From Verrucomicrobiaceae bacterium UBA2429 (GTDB lineage: Bacteria > Verrucomicrobiota > Verrucomicrobiia > Verrucomicrobiales > Verrucomicrobiaceae): a stretch of DNA of 64,000 nucleotides. Below are positions 49,280 through 57,304 of the stretch, piece after piece (position 1 is the stretch's first letter; each line of letters opens with the position of its first letter). Under the pieces are notes generated by a model. That model ran no database searches. It was not told the origin of the DNA and saw nothing but the letters and a program-made list of their open reading frames with translations. The position numbers were made by a program, and so were the translations under genes. Where the stretch lies: NCBI GenBank assembly GCA_002343505.1, contig DDQZ01000103.1:26571-90570 (forward strand), read 5' to 3'.

Positions 49280-49870
49280 TCAGGGCGCCGGGTAGATGCG
49301 CGTGATCTTGGAGCCCTGGAGGCCGAGGCCGCCCATGAGGCCCTGCTGATTGAAGAAGACAGCGTAGATGCTCTTCTGGATGGTGTTGGTGCTGAGAGAG
49401 GCGGCCATGCCCTGGTCCAGAATGACCAGGCTCGGCGAGCTGCCCACTTCCCACCCCTGGCTGCTGTTCAGAGAGCGCAGAGCGCTGTCATCCATGAGGA
49501 AGAGCGCATAACCATAGGTCTGTACTCCGGCCTGGAGACCGTAGGAAAGGCCGACGGTCTGGTAGAAGTCACGGATGGCGCCATTGCGCCAGACCAGGGA
49601 GCCGTTGCCGCCCATGGCCCCGACCATGAAGCCGCCTTTGACGATGCTCGGGAAGACGAGCACTGCTTTGGCCTGCGATCCGAGCCAGCGTGCCTTGGGA
49701 TTGGCGGCATAGAGCTGACGCAGGGCAGCACGGGAGGAGGAGGCGATCTGAGCCTTGCTGGAATTGGCAGCATTGGCCTGAGTGAGTGGTCCATTCGCAC
49801 AACTGCTGAGCGAGAGGGAGCTGACAGCCAGGAGGGTGGTGACGGCGAGGGTTTGGATGGTATGTTTCAT
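49280..49870 (-). CDS. SYLF/YSC84-domain lipoprotein
   Basis: The start is the ATG at 49870 (MKHTIQTLAVTTLLAVSSLS), with an LSSC lipobox; 196 residues. The SYLF (YSC84) domain is clear: AKAVLVFPSIVKGGFMVGAM, GGNGSLVWRNGAIRDFYQTV, SYGLQAGVQTYGYALFLMDD and SSPSLVILDQGMAASLST. These domains bind phosphoinositides in eukaryotes; bacterial members are envelope lipoproteins of unknown function, often stress-linked. The 28-base leader has no G. It lies 31 bases downstream of the single-domain response regulator and 43 bases upstream of the arylsulfatase, so all are probably on one transcript that begins at dyad site 6. Confidence 0.87.
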   Translation of the reverse strand: MKHTIQTLAVTTLLAVSSLSLSSCANGPLTQANAANSSKAQIASSSRAALRQLYAANPKARWLGSQAKAVLVFPSIVKGGFMVGAMGGNGSLVWRNGAIRDFYQTVGLSYGLQAGVQTYGYALFLMDDSALRSLNSSQGWEVGSSPSLVILDQGMAASLSTNTIQKSIYAVFFNQQGLMGGLGLQGSKITRIYPAP

Positions 49871-49901
49871 GTGTTGGATTGAGGGGTGATTGAGAAGACC
49901 A

Positions 49902-50294
49902 TCAGGCGTGTTCTTGGGCGTTCTGTTCGTTGAGCGACCATCGCACGGCGTCGAGCAGCGCCTGGGTGTCCACGGGCTTGCGGAAGTAGCCATCGGCACC
50001 CGCGGCCTGAGCTGCGGCGCGTGATTCGGTCGTGTCATGCGCGGTCAGGAAAATGAGCGGCAGAGGTGAATGCGCGGCGTTGAGGGCCAGCTTCAGATCC
50101 AGGCCGCTCAGGCCCGGCAGTGTCATGTCCGCCACGATGCAGCCCACGGATGTCTGCGGGGCTTCATTCAGGAAGTCTTCCGCACAGTCATAGGCCTGAT
50201 GATCCAGTCCTGCGGATGTCATCACACGTCCCAGCGCACGGCGGACGCTGGTGTCGTCATCAATGATAAAAATGGTGGGCCGTCGGTGTGGCAT
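49902..50294 (-). CDS. Single-domain response regulator (receiver only)
   Basis: The start is the ATG at 50294 (MPHRRPTIFIIDDDTSVRRA); 130 residues. All receiver landmarks are present: acidic DDD near residue 12, the phosphoacceptor in CIVADMTLPGLSGLD, the threonine in LIFLTAHDTTESRAAAQ, and the lysine in GYFRKPVDTQALL. There is no output domain after the receiver. Such proteins act by protein-protein contact or as phosphate sinks for a shared kinase. It lies in the cluster with a FixJ-type regulator and two kinases, and dyad site 6 is 38 bases upstream, so it may itself be controlled by the regulator it modulates. Confidence 0.9.
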   Translation of the reverse strand: MPHRRPTIFIIDDDTSVRRALGRVMTSAGLDHQAYDCAEDFLNEAPQTSVGCIVADMTLPGLSGLDLKLALNAAHSPLPLIFLTAHDTTESRAAAQAAGADGYFRKPVDTQALLDAVRWSLNEQNAQEHA

Positions 50295-50332
50295 TGCGCC
50301 GCCACATTGTCCGGATGGGAAAAGCCCTGCTA

Positions 50333-50348
50333 TTGGACCTTGGGCCAA
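50333..50348 (-). promoter_or_regulatory. 16-bp dyad site 6, upstream of the single-domain response regulator
   Basis: Gene-oriented sequence with flank: TTGGCCCAAGGTCCAATAG. It is 38 bases from the start codon, between the FixJ-type gene and the receiver gene. Confidence 0.84.
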
Positions 50349-50372
50349 TACACGGAGAACTCACGCTGGGCC

Positions 50373-51008
50373 TCATGAAGGCTCTGCGGCTGCAAAGCCA
50401 ACGAGCGCACAGAGTCTGACCAGTTCGGCGACGGACTGAGCCTGCATCTTTTCCAGAACGCGGGCACGATGCACCTTCACAGTCTTTTCCACGACATTGA
50501 GTTCAGCCGCGACCTGCTTGTTCAGCGCGCCCGTGATGACCCAGCTCATGACTTCGAGTTCACGCTCCGTCAGTGTTTTCATGCGCTCACGGATGCTGCT
50601 GACCTGCTGCCCGGCAGCGAGCGTGGCGCGGTGCTTTTCCAATCCTTCACCAATCGCGCGCAGGAGGTCGTCATTGTCGAAAGGCTTGGTTAGAAAGGTC
50701 ACCGCGCCCTGCCGCATGGCACGGACGGTGGAGGGGATGTCACCGTTGCCGCTGATGAAGACCACCGGGCAGGAGGAGTGGCTCTCCAGCAGCCGCTGTT
50801 GTAATTCGAGTCCGCTGAGCCCAGGCATCTGCAAGTCCACCACCAGGCAGGCAGGACGGGATGGCGGAGCCGGGTGGGCCTCCAGAAACGCCTCTGCAGA
50901 AGGGTAGGTCCTACCGTCCAGACCCGCCTGACGCACTAGCCGTGCGAGGCTCCGGCAAATCGAAGCGTCGTCATCCACGATGAAGACAGTAGGTGGGGTG
51001 AGGCTCAT
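50373..51008 (-). CDS. FixJ/NarL-type response regulator with LuxR DNA-binding domain
   Basis: The start is the ATG at 51008 (MSLTPPTVFIVDDDASICRS); 211 residues. The receiver has DDD near residue 12, the phosphoacceptor in CLVVDLQMPGLSGLE, serine in place of threonine in VVFISGNGDIP, and the lysine in TFLTKPFDNDDLL. The C-terminal LuxR/FixJ helix-turn-helix runs LTERELEVMSWVITGALNKQ, then VAAELNVVEKTVKVHRARVL. It is the only DNA-binding regulator recognised in the window, and FixJ-type dimers bind dyads. I infer that it recognises the seven 16-bp sites, with HK1 and/or HK2 as kinase. It is encoded in the same orientation as the porin and carbonic anhydrase genes upstream. Confidence 0.92.
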   Translation of the reverse strand: MSLTPPTVFIVDDDASICRSLARLVRQAGLDGRTYPSAEAFLEAHPAPPSRPACLVVDLQMPGLSGLELQQRLLESHSSCPVVFISGNGDIPSTVRAMRQGAVTFLTKPFDNDDLLRAIGEGLEKHRATLAAGQQVSSIRERMKTLTERELEVMSWVITGALNKQVAAELNVVEKTVKVHRARVLEKMQAQSVAELVRLCALVGFAAAEPS

Positions 51009-51098
51009 GCAGTCCCCTCTTCTTTGTCTGTCATGAAAACCTCTGGCAAGCGCCTTTTTGCAGCGTGTTTGAAGCACGCCGCATCCCGTCCGACCCAG

Positions 51099-52562
51099 CT
51101 AGAAGAGCTTGAACTGCATGCTCATCTGGATGCGGTGGGCATCGCCCTCGCTGCCATCACGCGTGGTTTTGGAACCGTAGAGATACCCCAGGCCGACATA
51201 AAACCTCTTCGAGGGCGCCCAGATGAGGTTCACCTCCGAATACAGCGTGCGGTCATAGGCTTTGGGGCCTTGCTCGCCTGCGGTTTCCATCTCGACGGTG
51301 CCAATGCTGAACTCGGAGCGCCAGCGGTCTGCCCAAAAGTGACGATAACCCACATGGCCGCCCCAGCCGGAGAGCGTGTTGAGACGACCGGAGGCATCCA
51401 CCACCGCGCCGCTGCCCGCAGGCAGATCCTGAATGTAGCGGCCCATGCCGTCACCGTAAGTCAGGCTGGCCACGAGGCTGTCATTGCCCCGCAGATTCAG
51501 AGTGCCTGAGATGTTGGTTCCCCATGCGAACACGGAGTCCTCCGCCCCGGCGGCGCCTTCCCAGGCGAGCGAGCGCGCGAGCCCACCCACCTGCACATGA
51601 CCAACAGCGCCTTCCAGCCGCCAGTGACCGGTGATGTCCGGCATGGAGGTGCGCGTCGTCGCGCCTGCGGGAAGCGCTCCGATGTCACTCTTCGGCTGCT
51701 CCACGGCCAGGGCCACATGCATGTGGTCCGCGATCGGTGAAAAAGTGTAGCGCACCTGCGGCTGCCGCAGGATGGACTGCGAGCCGGGGCCGGCGAAGTC
51801 GAGCGTGTCCGGGATGGTGTCGGGATCAAAGAAGGTCGTCCATGTCTGCCCGACGGTGACATTTGCCACCTGGCCGTAGAAGTGACGAAGGTTGTACTCC
51901 ATGTCTGGGCTGGCGCTGTTCGCGAAGAAATCGTTTTCGTAAAAGAAGCGCACCGATCCGAAGGGTGAAGGGGTGCGCAGCTCCACGTTGAACCGGCTCT
52001 GCTTGGCATGAAGGGCGTACTCCTGGCCCTTGCCAAAATTGGCCTCTCCCTCGACGGGAATGCCGCCCGTGCTGAATTTGTTAGGGTTCCCCATCTTGGT
52101 GGAATCCACGATGGAATCCACCTTGGCGTAACCGCCGAGTTTGATCCAGGTCGTGGTGTCTGGAATGTGCATGAATCCCTGGTAAGTGGGGTCCATTGGC
52201 GCATTTCCTGGCCGTGGAGCAGAGAGGTTGTCCCCCGTCACGGTCTCCCGATGCCGCATCATGGATCTGGAGTCGCTCAGCTTCGCGGCATCTGGTGTTG
52301 GCTTGGTTTTGACAGCCTCTGCTGGCGTGAGGGACGGCTTGTTTGCCGCACTGAGGCTGGCGGCTGGGGCGGGGCTTTTCTTCTGCTTCTGGAGCTCGGC
52401 GATCTGTCCCTGCATTTCCTGCATCGCCTTCTCCATCCGCATCACCGTGGCGCGCAGGCGTGCCAACTCGTCCGCTTCATCTTCGGCATGAGCCTGGGGG
52501 CCGAAGGCGGTGGCGAGCAGGGCCATGCCAAGCAGGAGAGATGTTTGGTGATGCCTTTTCAT
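51099..52562 (-). CDS. DcaP-like trimeric outer-membrane porin
   Basis: The start used is the ATG at 52562 (MKRHHQTSLLLGMALLATAF), giving a signal peptide and 487 residues. After it comes a coiled coil (LARLRATVMRMEKAMQEMQG, residues ~30-55), a Pro/Ala/Lys linker, then the barrel with TYQGFMHIPDTTTWIKLGGY, SRFNVELRTPSPFGSVRFFY, LRHFYGQVANVTVGQTWTTF and DPDTIPDTLDFAGPGSQSIL. The C-terminus is aromatic (MSMQFKLF). The coiled-coil plus this barrel pattern matches the DcaP family of dicarboxylate-uptake porins best known in Proteobacteria. It overlaps no neighbour: 26 bases from the carbonic anhydrase stop and 90 from the FixJ regulator start. Confidence 0.85.
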   Translation of the reverse strand: MKRHHQTSLLLGMALLATAFGPQAHAEDEADELARLRATVMRMEKAMQEMQGQIAELQKQKKSPAPAASLSAANKPSLTPAEAVKTKPTPDAAKLSDSRSMMRHRETVTGDNLSAPRPGNAPMDPTYQGFMHIPDTTTWIKLGGYAKVDSIVDSTKMGNPNKFSTGGIPVEGEANFGKGQEYALHAKQSRFNVELRTPSPFGSVRFFYENDFFANSASPDMEYNLRHFYGQVANVTVGQTWTTFFDPDTIPDTLDFAGPGSQSILRQPQVRYTFSPIADHMHVALAVEQPKSDIGALPAGATTRTSMPDITGHWRLEGAVGHVQVGGLARSLAWEGAAGAEDSVFAWGTNISGTLNLRGNDSLVASLTYGDGMGRYIQDLPAGSGAVVDASGRLNTLSGWGGHVGYRHFWADRWRSEFSIGTVEMETAGEQGPKAYDRTLYSEVNLIWAPSKRFYVGLGYLYGSKTTRDGSEGDAHRIQMSMQFKLF

Positions 52563-52588
52563 GCAGCGTTCCGAGGGGTTGTCTGGCT

Positions 52589-53416
52589 TCAAGGCCTGAC
52601 CTTGTTCACCATGGTGCGGGAGCCGATGATGCGGCCATTGAGCGGCTGCGTCGGACGGTTGCTGGGACTCAGGCGGCTGGCGAAAGCCTCGATCTGCGCC
52701 TTGCTCGCGGAAATGGGATCACGGAACACGAGCCACTCGACTTCCTCCGTGCATGGCGGTGTGGTAAGCGAGCCCATGTAGGTGTAGGAGGCCGTCGTGG
52801 CAGGCAGATGGAAGGAGAGTTCCAGCTCCACTTCGGGCAGGTGGGCGGAGTCACCCTTCGCCTTGGGCAGATGAGGGATGATTTTGCCGAGGTTTTCATT
52901 CTCCGAGCCTTCCTGGATGAGCGCGGCGACCACCGCAAACTTCCCGTCGGCGCTCTGATGCACAAAATGCATCTCCATGGGGAAATAGCTGCCATCAACG
53001 GTGTGCTCGCTGGGCGTGTGGAAATGAAACTGCTTCAGCGAATAGACACCACGATCCGTGGTGAGAGTGCTGCCGCCATCGACGCTGACCTGGATCGTGT
53101 GCCCGTTGTCCACGATGTCGGTGACATGCTCGTGATGGGCGATTTTGAGCGAGCTCTTCTTGTAATCCAGCTTCCAGGCCCTGGCGTCTCCGTCTGCGGT
53201 TTGGGTGATGTTGATGGGTGACTGGCTTTTCCCCTGGCCGCAGGCCGCATACGCAGGGTTCAGTGCAGGCCAGTACTCCGGCCCGTCCTTGCCTTCATAG
53301 CCCCAGTGTGCCGGGCGTGCCGTGCCGTGCTCGGTGCCGGGATTTGATCGGTCTTTGCACGCCACCAGGATGCTGAAAAGGACCAGTGCAAACAGAAGGG
53401 AGGGATACGTTTTCAT
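52589..53416 (-). CDS. Alpha-class carbonic anhydrase, predicted lipoprotein
   Basis: The start is the ATG at 53416 (MKTYPSLLFALVLFSILVAC), whose ILVAC end is a lipobox, so this is a 275-residue periplasmic or outer-membrane lipoprotein. Alpha-carbonic anhydrase signatures: HWGYEGKDGPEYWPALNPAY, CGQGKSQSPINI, the zinc ligands in SLKQFHFHTPSEHTVDGSYF and PMEMHFVHQSADGKFAVVAA, and YMGSLTTPPCTEEVEWLVF with the Thr gate and conserved cysteine pair. All three zinc histidines (QFHFH and MHFVH) are visible. It interconverts CO2 and bicarbonate outside the cytoplasm. Dyad site 7 is 35 bases upstream, and the DcaP-like porin and FixJ regulator follow on the same strand. Confidence 0.94.
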   Translation of the reverse strand: MKTYPSLLFALVLFSILVACKDRSNPGTEHGTARPAHWGYEGKDGPEYWPALNPAYAACGQGKSQSPINITQTADGDARAWKLDYKKSSLKIAHHEHVTDIVDNGHTIQVSVDGGSTLTTDRGVYSLKQFHFHTPSEHTVDGSYFPMEMHFVHQSADGKFAVVAALIQEGSENENLGKIIPHLPKAKGDSAHLPEVELELSFHLPATTASYTYMGSLTTPPCTEEVEWLVFRDPISASKAQIEAFASRLSPSNRPTQPLNGRIIGSRTMVNKVRP

Positions 53417-53451
53417 CCCTGCCTTATCCTGGATCATTCTCGTTCTGACCA

Positions 53452-53467
53452 TTGGACCTTGGTCCAA
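53452..53467 (-). promoter_or_regulatory. 16-bp dyad site 7, upstream of the carbonic anhydrase gene
   Basis: Gene-oriented sequence with flank: TTGGACCAAGGTCCAATGG, the most symmetric copy (7-bp arms around a 2-bp centre). It is 35 bases before the start codon and downstream of HK1. Confidence 0.85.
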
Positions 53468-53484
53468 CAAACACCGCCACTTCC

Positions 53485-55308
53485 TCACGCTGGCACTGGC
53501 AAAACCATTTCAAAGACCGCACCACCTTCCGGGTGATTGCCGCCGGTCAGCCCACCTTCGAAGCTTTTCATGATGCCCTGGCTGATGGCCAGCCCGAGGC
53601 CCAGGCCGCCTGGCTTTGAAGTGGCAAATGCCTCGAACAAGCGCGCCTGAATTTCAGGCGAGATGCCGGGGCCATTGTCACGCACGCGGATGATGACAAG
53701 ATCGTCCCGTCGCTCCGTGGTGATGACGACCTCGCTGCTGGCAGCGCCTGCGGACTTCATCGCATCGAGACTGTTGAGGATGAGGTTGATGAGCACCTGC
53801 TGGATCTCCACCCGGCCGGCTATCACCTGCGGCAGAGACTCGGCCAGGTTCAGCTTCACCTTCGCCTTCCGCACCACGATCTCGCTGTGCAGCAGGCTGC
53901 ACGTTTGCTGCACCGCCTCATTCAGATCGACCGGCTGCACCTGCATCGCGGTTTCCTTTTTAAACATGGCCCTCATGCCGTGGATGATGCCGCCTGCACG
54001 CTTTGCATCTGCCACGATGTCCTCCAAAATCGCCGCCATCTCCTCCATGTCCGGCTTGCCGCTGCGGATCATGCTGTGGCCTACCTGGGAGTTGCTCAAA
54101 ATCGCCGCCAGAGGCTGGTTCAGCTCATGGGCGATGGTGCCAGCCAGCTCGCCCAGCATGCTGACGCGGGAGAGATGGGTCACGTCCTGCCGTTTCTGGG
54201 CGAGCTCCTGCTCGGACTGCTTCCGCTGGGTGATGTCCATGGATACCCCGCGCAGCAGCAAGGGCCTGCCCTGGGGGGTTCGCTCCAGTCGTCCCGCAGC
54301 ACCGATCCAGCGCTCTGAACCATCCGGCAGGACGACACGGTATTCCGCCGCGAAGGGGGTGGATTCATCCAAGGTCGCGCGCACTTCCATCTCCAAAGCT
54401 TCGCGGTCATCGGGATGCACCGTGCTGATGAAGCGCGGGAAATCCACCACCTCATCCGGCGGGATGCCATAGATCCTGCGGCCTTCGTTCGTGGTCCAGA
54501 TGACGTTCGTTTGGATGTCCCATTCCCAGGGTGCCAGTTGTGCCGCAGAGGCTGCCAGTTCCAGCCTCTGCTCGCTGTCCTTCAGGCTGCTGGCCAGATG
54601 CGCCGCACGCAGCACATCCCGGCTCAGCTCATAACCCATCACGGTGAGCAGGATGAGAAAGGTGAGAGTCACCGCCACCGGCAGCGCGATGACCTGCGCC
54701 ACGACCAGGGATGCCTGTGCCAGCCCGGCGGTGAGGATGAAGATGATGCCTCCTCCGATCATCACCACCCGTCGTCTGCCTTCCCGACCACCGGTGCGCC
54801 AGAGCCGCCAGCTCGCATCCAGCAGGTAGCCTGTCCAGATCACCGCCGCCAGATGCTCCACCCAGAGCCAGCGGCCCATCTCACCAATCGGTGCGGACAC
54901 CGTTTCGCCCAGAAAGCTGACCTTGCGGATGTCGGTCACCCTTTCAAAAAACAAACCATGCGGGCACAGCAGGTTCACCAGCAGCGCAGTTCCACGGCTC
55001 ACCAGCGCCGCCACCAGCAGCCAGCGTCTTCCCGTGCCGAAGTAGCAATGCACCAGCATGAGGAAGGCGCCGATGACCAGCGAGATCGGCGTCAGCGCCC
55101 AGCGTGCGGCGCGCCCGAATTCCTCCGGCGTCTGCGCCATCATCATCTGGAGATCAAAAAACGGGTAGGCCGTCAGGCAGCCCGCCGCCACGGCGAACCA
55201 CAGCTCGGCGCGGACCTTCCGATTCGACAGCCACACCATCCCATGGATCACCCCCAGCGACAGCGACACCGCAGCCGCCATGGACCAAAGGATGACAATC
55301 AGACTCAC
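53485..55308 (-). CDS. Sensor histidine kinase HK1 with N-terminal membrane domain and PAS
   Basis: The start is the GTG at 55308 (MSLIVILWSMAAAVSLSLGV), with a weak Shine-Dalgarno sequence; 607 residues. The first ~225 residues have about seven membrane helices (LWFAVAAGCLTAYPFFDLQM, LTPISLVIGAFLMLVHCYFG, VVMIGGGIIFILTAGLAQAS). A PAS-type domain follows (RLELAASAAQLAPWEWDIQT with DIQTNVIWTTNEGRRIYGIP), then HisKA with IAHELNQPLAAILSNSQ (His ~393) and an HATPase with NSLDAM, DNGPGISP and GLGLGLAISQ. The transmitter from LSRVSMLGELAG to RAMFKKE is nearly identical to HK2. It may be a FixL/NodV-like kinase partnering with the FixJ-type regulator four genes away. Confidence 0.92.
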   Translation of the reverse strand: MSLIVILWSMAAAVSLSLGVIHGMVWLSNRKVRAELWFAVAAGCLTAYPFFDLQMMMAQTPEEFGRAARWALTPISLVIGAFLMLVHCYFGTGRRWLLVAALVSRGTALLVNLLCPHGLFFERVTDIRKVSFLGETVSAPIGEMGRWLWVEHLAAVIWTGYLLDASWRLWRTGGREGRRRVVMIGGGIIFILTAGLAQASLVVAQVIALPVAVTLTFLILLTVMGYELSRDVLRAAHLASSLKDSEQRLELAASAAQLAPWEWDIQTNVIWTTNEGRRIYGIPPDEVVDFPRFISTVHPDDREALEMEVRATLDESTPFAAEYRVVLPDGSERWIGAAGRLERTPQGRPLLLRGVSMDITQRKQSEQELAQKRQDVTHLSRVSMLGELAGTIAHELNQPLAAILSNSQVGHSMIRSGKPDMEEMAAILEDIVADAKRAGGIIHGMRAMFKKETAMQVQPVDLNEAVQQTCSLLHSEIVVRKAKVKLNLAESLPQVIAGRVEIQQVLINLILNSLDAMKSAGAASSEVVITTERRDDLVIIRVRDNGPGISPEIQARLFEAFATSKPGGLGLGLAISQGIMKSFEGGLTGGNHPEGGAVFEMVLPVPA

Positions 55309-55417
55309 GTTGTCTTTTCAAGCACCAGCCTTGCGCGGCAACAAGAGTTTTTTCCGACAATGACAGTCCAGGCATTCAAGGGCGGAGTCCTGATGCTGCA
55401 AACCCGCCTCGGTCAGT

Positions 55418-57304
55418 TCAGGGCGACTGCCGCCGCATGAGTGCCGCATGCTGGAGAAGCAAGCGGTAGTTGTCCGGCCAGCGAGCGGTTTCCTCGTCAT
55501 TCCAGGCGCCCGCCTCGGACGCCCACAGATAGGCGCGCTCAGCCCTGGCAAAATCCCCCAGCCGGTGCCAGTGGATGCCCAGCGCCAGGCGCGGCTCCTC
55601 ATGCACCGGCGCCAGCGCCAGCGCGCTGCGAACATGCCCGAACGCCTCATCGTGGCGGCCCAGCGCGTCGCAGACATCTGCCAGAGCCAGATGATGCAGG
55701 TAGCGCGCGGGATTCAATGCGACAGCCTCGGCAAGTGCGGCGGCGGCGGCTTCGAGGTCTGCCTGCGCGGCATCGCGCTTGTCAGCGTCCACCTTTTCCA
55801 GAAGCGCGAGACCGCGTTGATAGTGAACCTCCGGGTTGCCGGGGGACGCTGCCGCGGCGCGGGCGAGCATTTGCAATCGCTCGGCCCTGTCCCCTCGCAC
55901 CTGAGCCACGGCGGCGCGCGCCAGGAAGTAGTCTCCACGCGCCTGGGTCCACACGCAGGCCAGCAGTCCGAAGGAAAAAACCGCCAGCAGCGCCTTGGCC
56001 GCAAACCGCGCCCCAGGCAGGCGGACCGGAGCGCGCTTGGGGTCGTCCAGACCAGGGTTGGCCAGGATGCCGAGCAGCAGCGCTCCAGTCAGCGCCGTGG
56101 CCGGGACGTGAAAATGAAACTCCACCGCCGCATGGGCCGCCGTGGCCGCGAGCGCGGCCAGGGATCCAACGGCCAGGCCCAGCGAGTTCCCTGCCAACCG
56201 GCCCGTGACCGGGTAGCGGTGCCGGATGAACCACCGCAGAAATGACAGGCCGCTCCATGCATGCGCGGCAAGCATCAGCAACGCCAGAGCAAGGCCCGCC
56301 CAGCCGTAGTCGGCCAGCATTTGCAGATACTCATTGTGAGCGAAAAGCGGGTCCGCCGCGGTCACCGGAAGCTCCGGTGCGCGCAGGCGGATGCTGCCCT
56401 CGTAAAACATGCGGGCCCCCGCTCCCAGCCAGGGCGCCTCATCATGCTGGGCGAGCGCGGATTTCCAGACGGCCAGCCGCACATCACCCGACACCGGACT
56501 GCGCAACTCGCGCGTGAGCATTTGCTCCTCGTTCACCTTCCAAAACACCACGCCAGCCGCCATCACCGCCAGCAGTCCGCCGCCGAGCAGGGGCCAGAAG
56601 ACCTGCGGACGCGCGCGCCACACCATCAGCAGCGACAACACGGCAAAGACCGCCCCGCCCGCCGCCAGGCTGATCAACGCGCCCCGGCTCAAAGTCAGCG
56701 CGCAGCCCGCCGCCATCGCCACAATGAGAAAACCGGCCAACGCCTTGAGCAGCGCGCCGCCGCGCCCGTAGCACAGCCAGCCCGCGCATAAAAAAAGCGT
56801 CATCGAAAAGAAGGCGCCGAGGTGGTTTGGATTGGCAAAGAAGCCGCCAATCCTGCCCGCTCCCGCAGCGCGCGCAAACTCGGGAACCACATGAAAATCC
56901 CAGCGCCCGGAGAAATGCACAAAACCCACCGCCAGATTCCCCGCCGCCGCAGCCAGCAGCAGCACAAGCAGCCAGGCGCGCCTTTGCGGATGGCTGCACG
57001 CCGTCACCACAAGCAGGTAAACCACCCAGCATGACGCCGCGATCACCATGTCCTCCAGCGCCCACGCCGGCACAGGCGAGAGCCAGGCGCGGACCATCAC
57101 ATGGACGGTCAGCAGGGACGACGCCAGCAGGCATGCATCCGATGGGGCGAACATCACCCGCAGCCGCCAGCGCAGCGCGGCCACCGCGCCCGCGAGCCCC
57201 AGCAGCAGAGCGCCCGGCCAGAAAAACAACGGACGCGTTTCCGTGGCCAGCACCCAGGAAAGGACCAAACCCAGGCACATCAAAATGACAGACAGGCTTT
57301 GCAT
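55418..57304 (-). CDS. O-antigen-ligase/polymerase-like membrane protein with C-terminal TPR repeats
   Basis: The 628-residue product starts at the ATG at 57304, whose A is shared with the TGA stop of the sulfatase upstream. About twelve membrane helices fill the first ~420 residues, with the conserved ligase segment RIGGFFANPNHLGAFFSMTL, the following ALTLSRGALISLAAGGAVFA and periplasmic LGAGARMFYEGSIRLRAPEL. The last ~200 residues are TPR-like: PGNPEVHYQRGLALLEKVDA, LNPARYLHHLALADVCDALG and PVHEEPRLALGIHWHRLGDF. Members of this Wzy/WaaL-type family polymerise or ligate surface glycans; the specific reaction cannot be told. Tight coupling to the sulfatase suggests joint handling of a surface or extracellular polysaccharide. 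Confidence 0.83.
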   Translation of the reverse strand: MQSLSVILMCLGLVLSWVLATETRPLFFWPGALLLGLAGAVAALRWRLRVMFAPSDACLLASSLLTVHVMVRAWLSPVPAWALEDMVIAASCWVVYLLVVTACSHPQRRAWLLVLLLAAAAGNLAVGFVHFSGRWDFHVVPEFARAAGAGRIGGFFANPNHLGAFFSMTLFLCAGWLCYGRGGALLKALAGFLIVAMAAGCALTLSRGALISLAAGGAVFAVLSLLMVWRARPQVFWPLLGGGLLAVMAAGVVFWKVNEEQMLTRELRSPVSGDVRLAVWKSALAQHDEAPWLGAGARMFYEGSIRLRAPELPVTAADPLFAHNEYLQMLADYGWAGLALALLMLAAHAWSGLSFLRWFIRHRYPVTGRLAGNSLGLAVGSLAALAATAAHAAVEFHFHVPATALTGALLLGILANPGLDDPKRAPVRLPGARFAAKALLAVFSFGLLACVWTQARGDYFLARAAVAQVRGDRAERLQMLARAAAASPGNPEVHYQRGLALLEKVDADKRDAAQADLEAAAAALAEAVALNPARYLHHLALADVCDALGRHDEAFGHVRSALALAPVHEEPRLALGIHWHRLGDFARAERAYLWASEAGAWNDEETARWPDNYRLLLQHAALMRRQSP

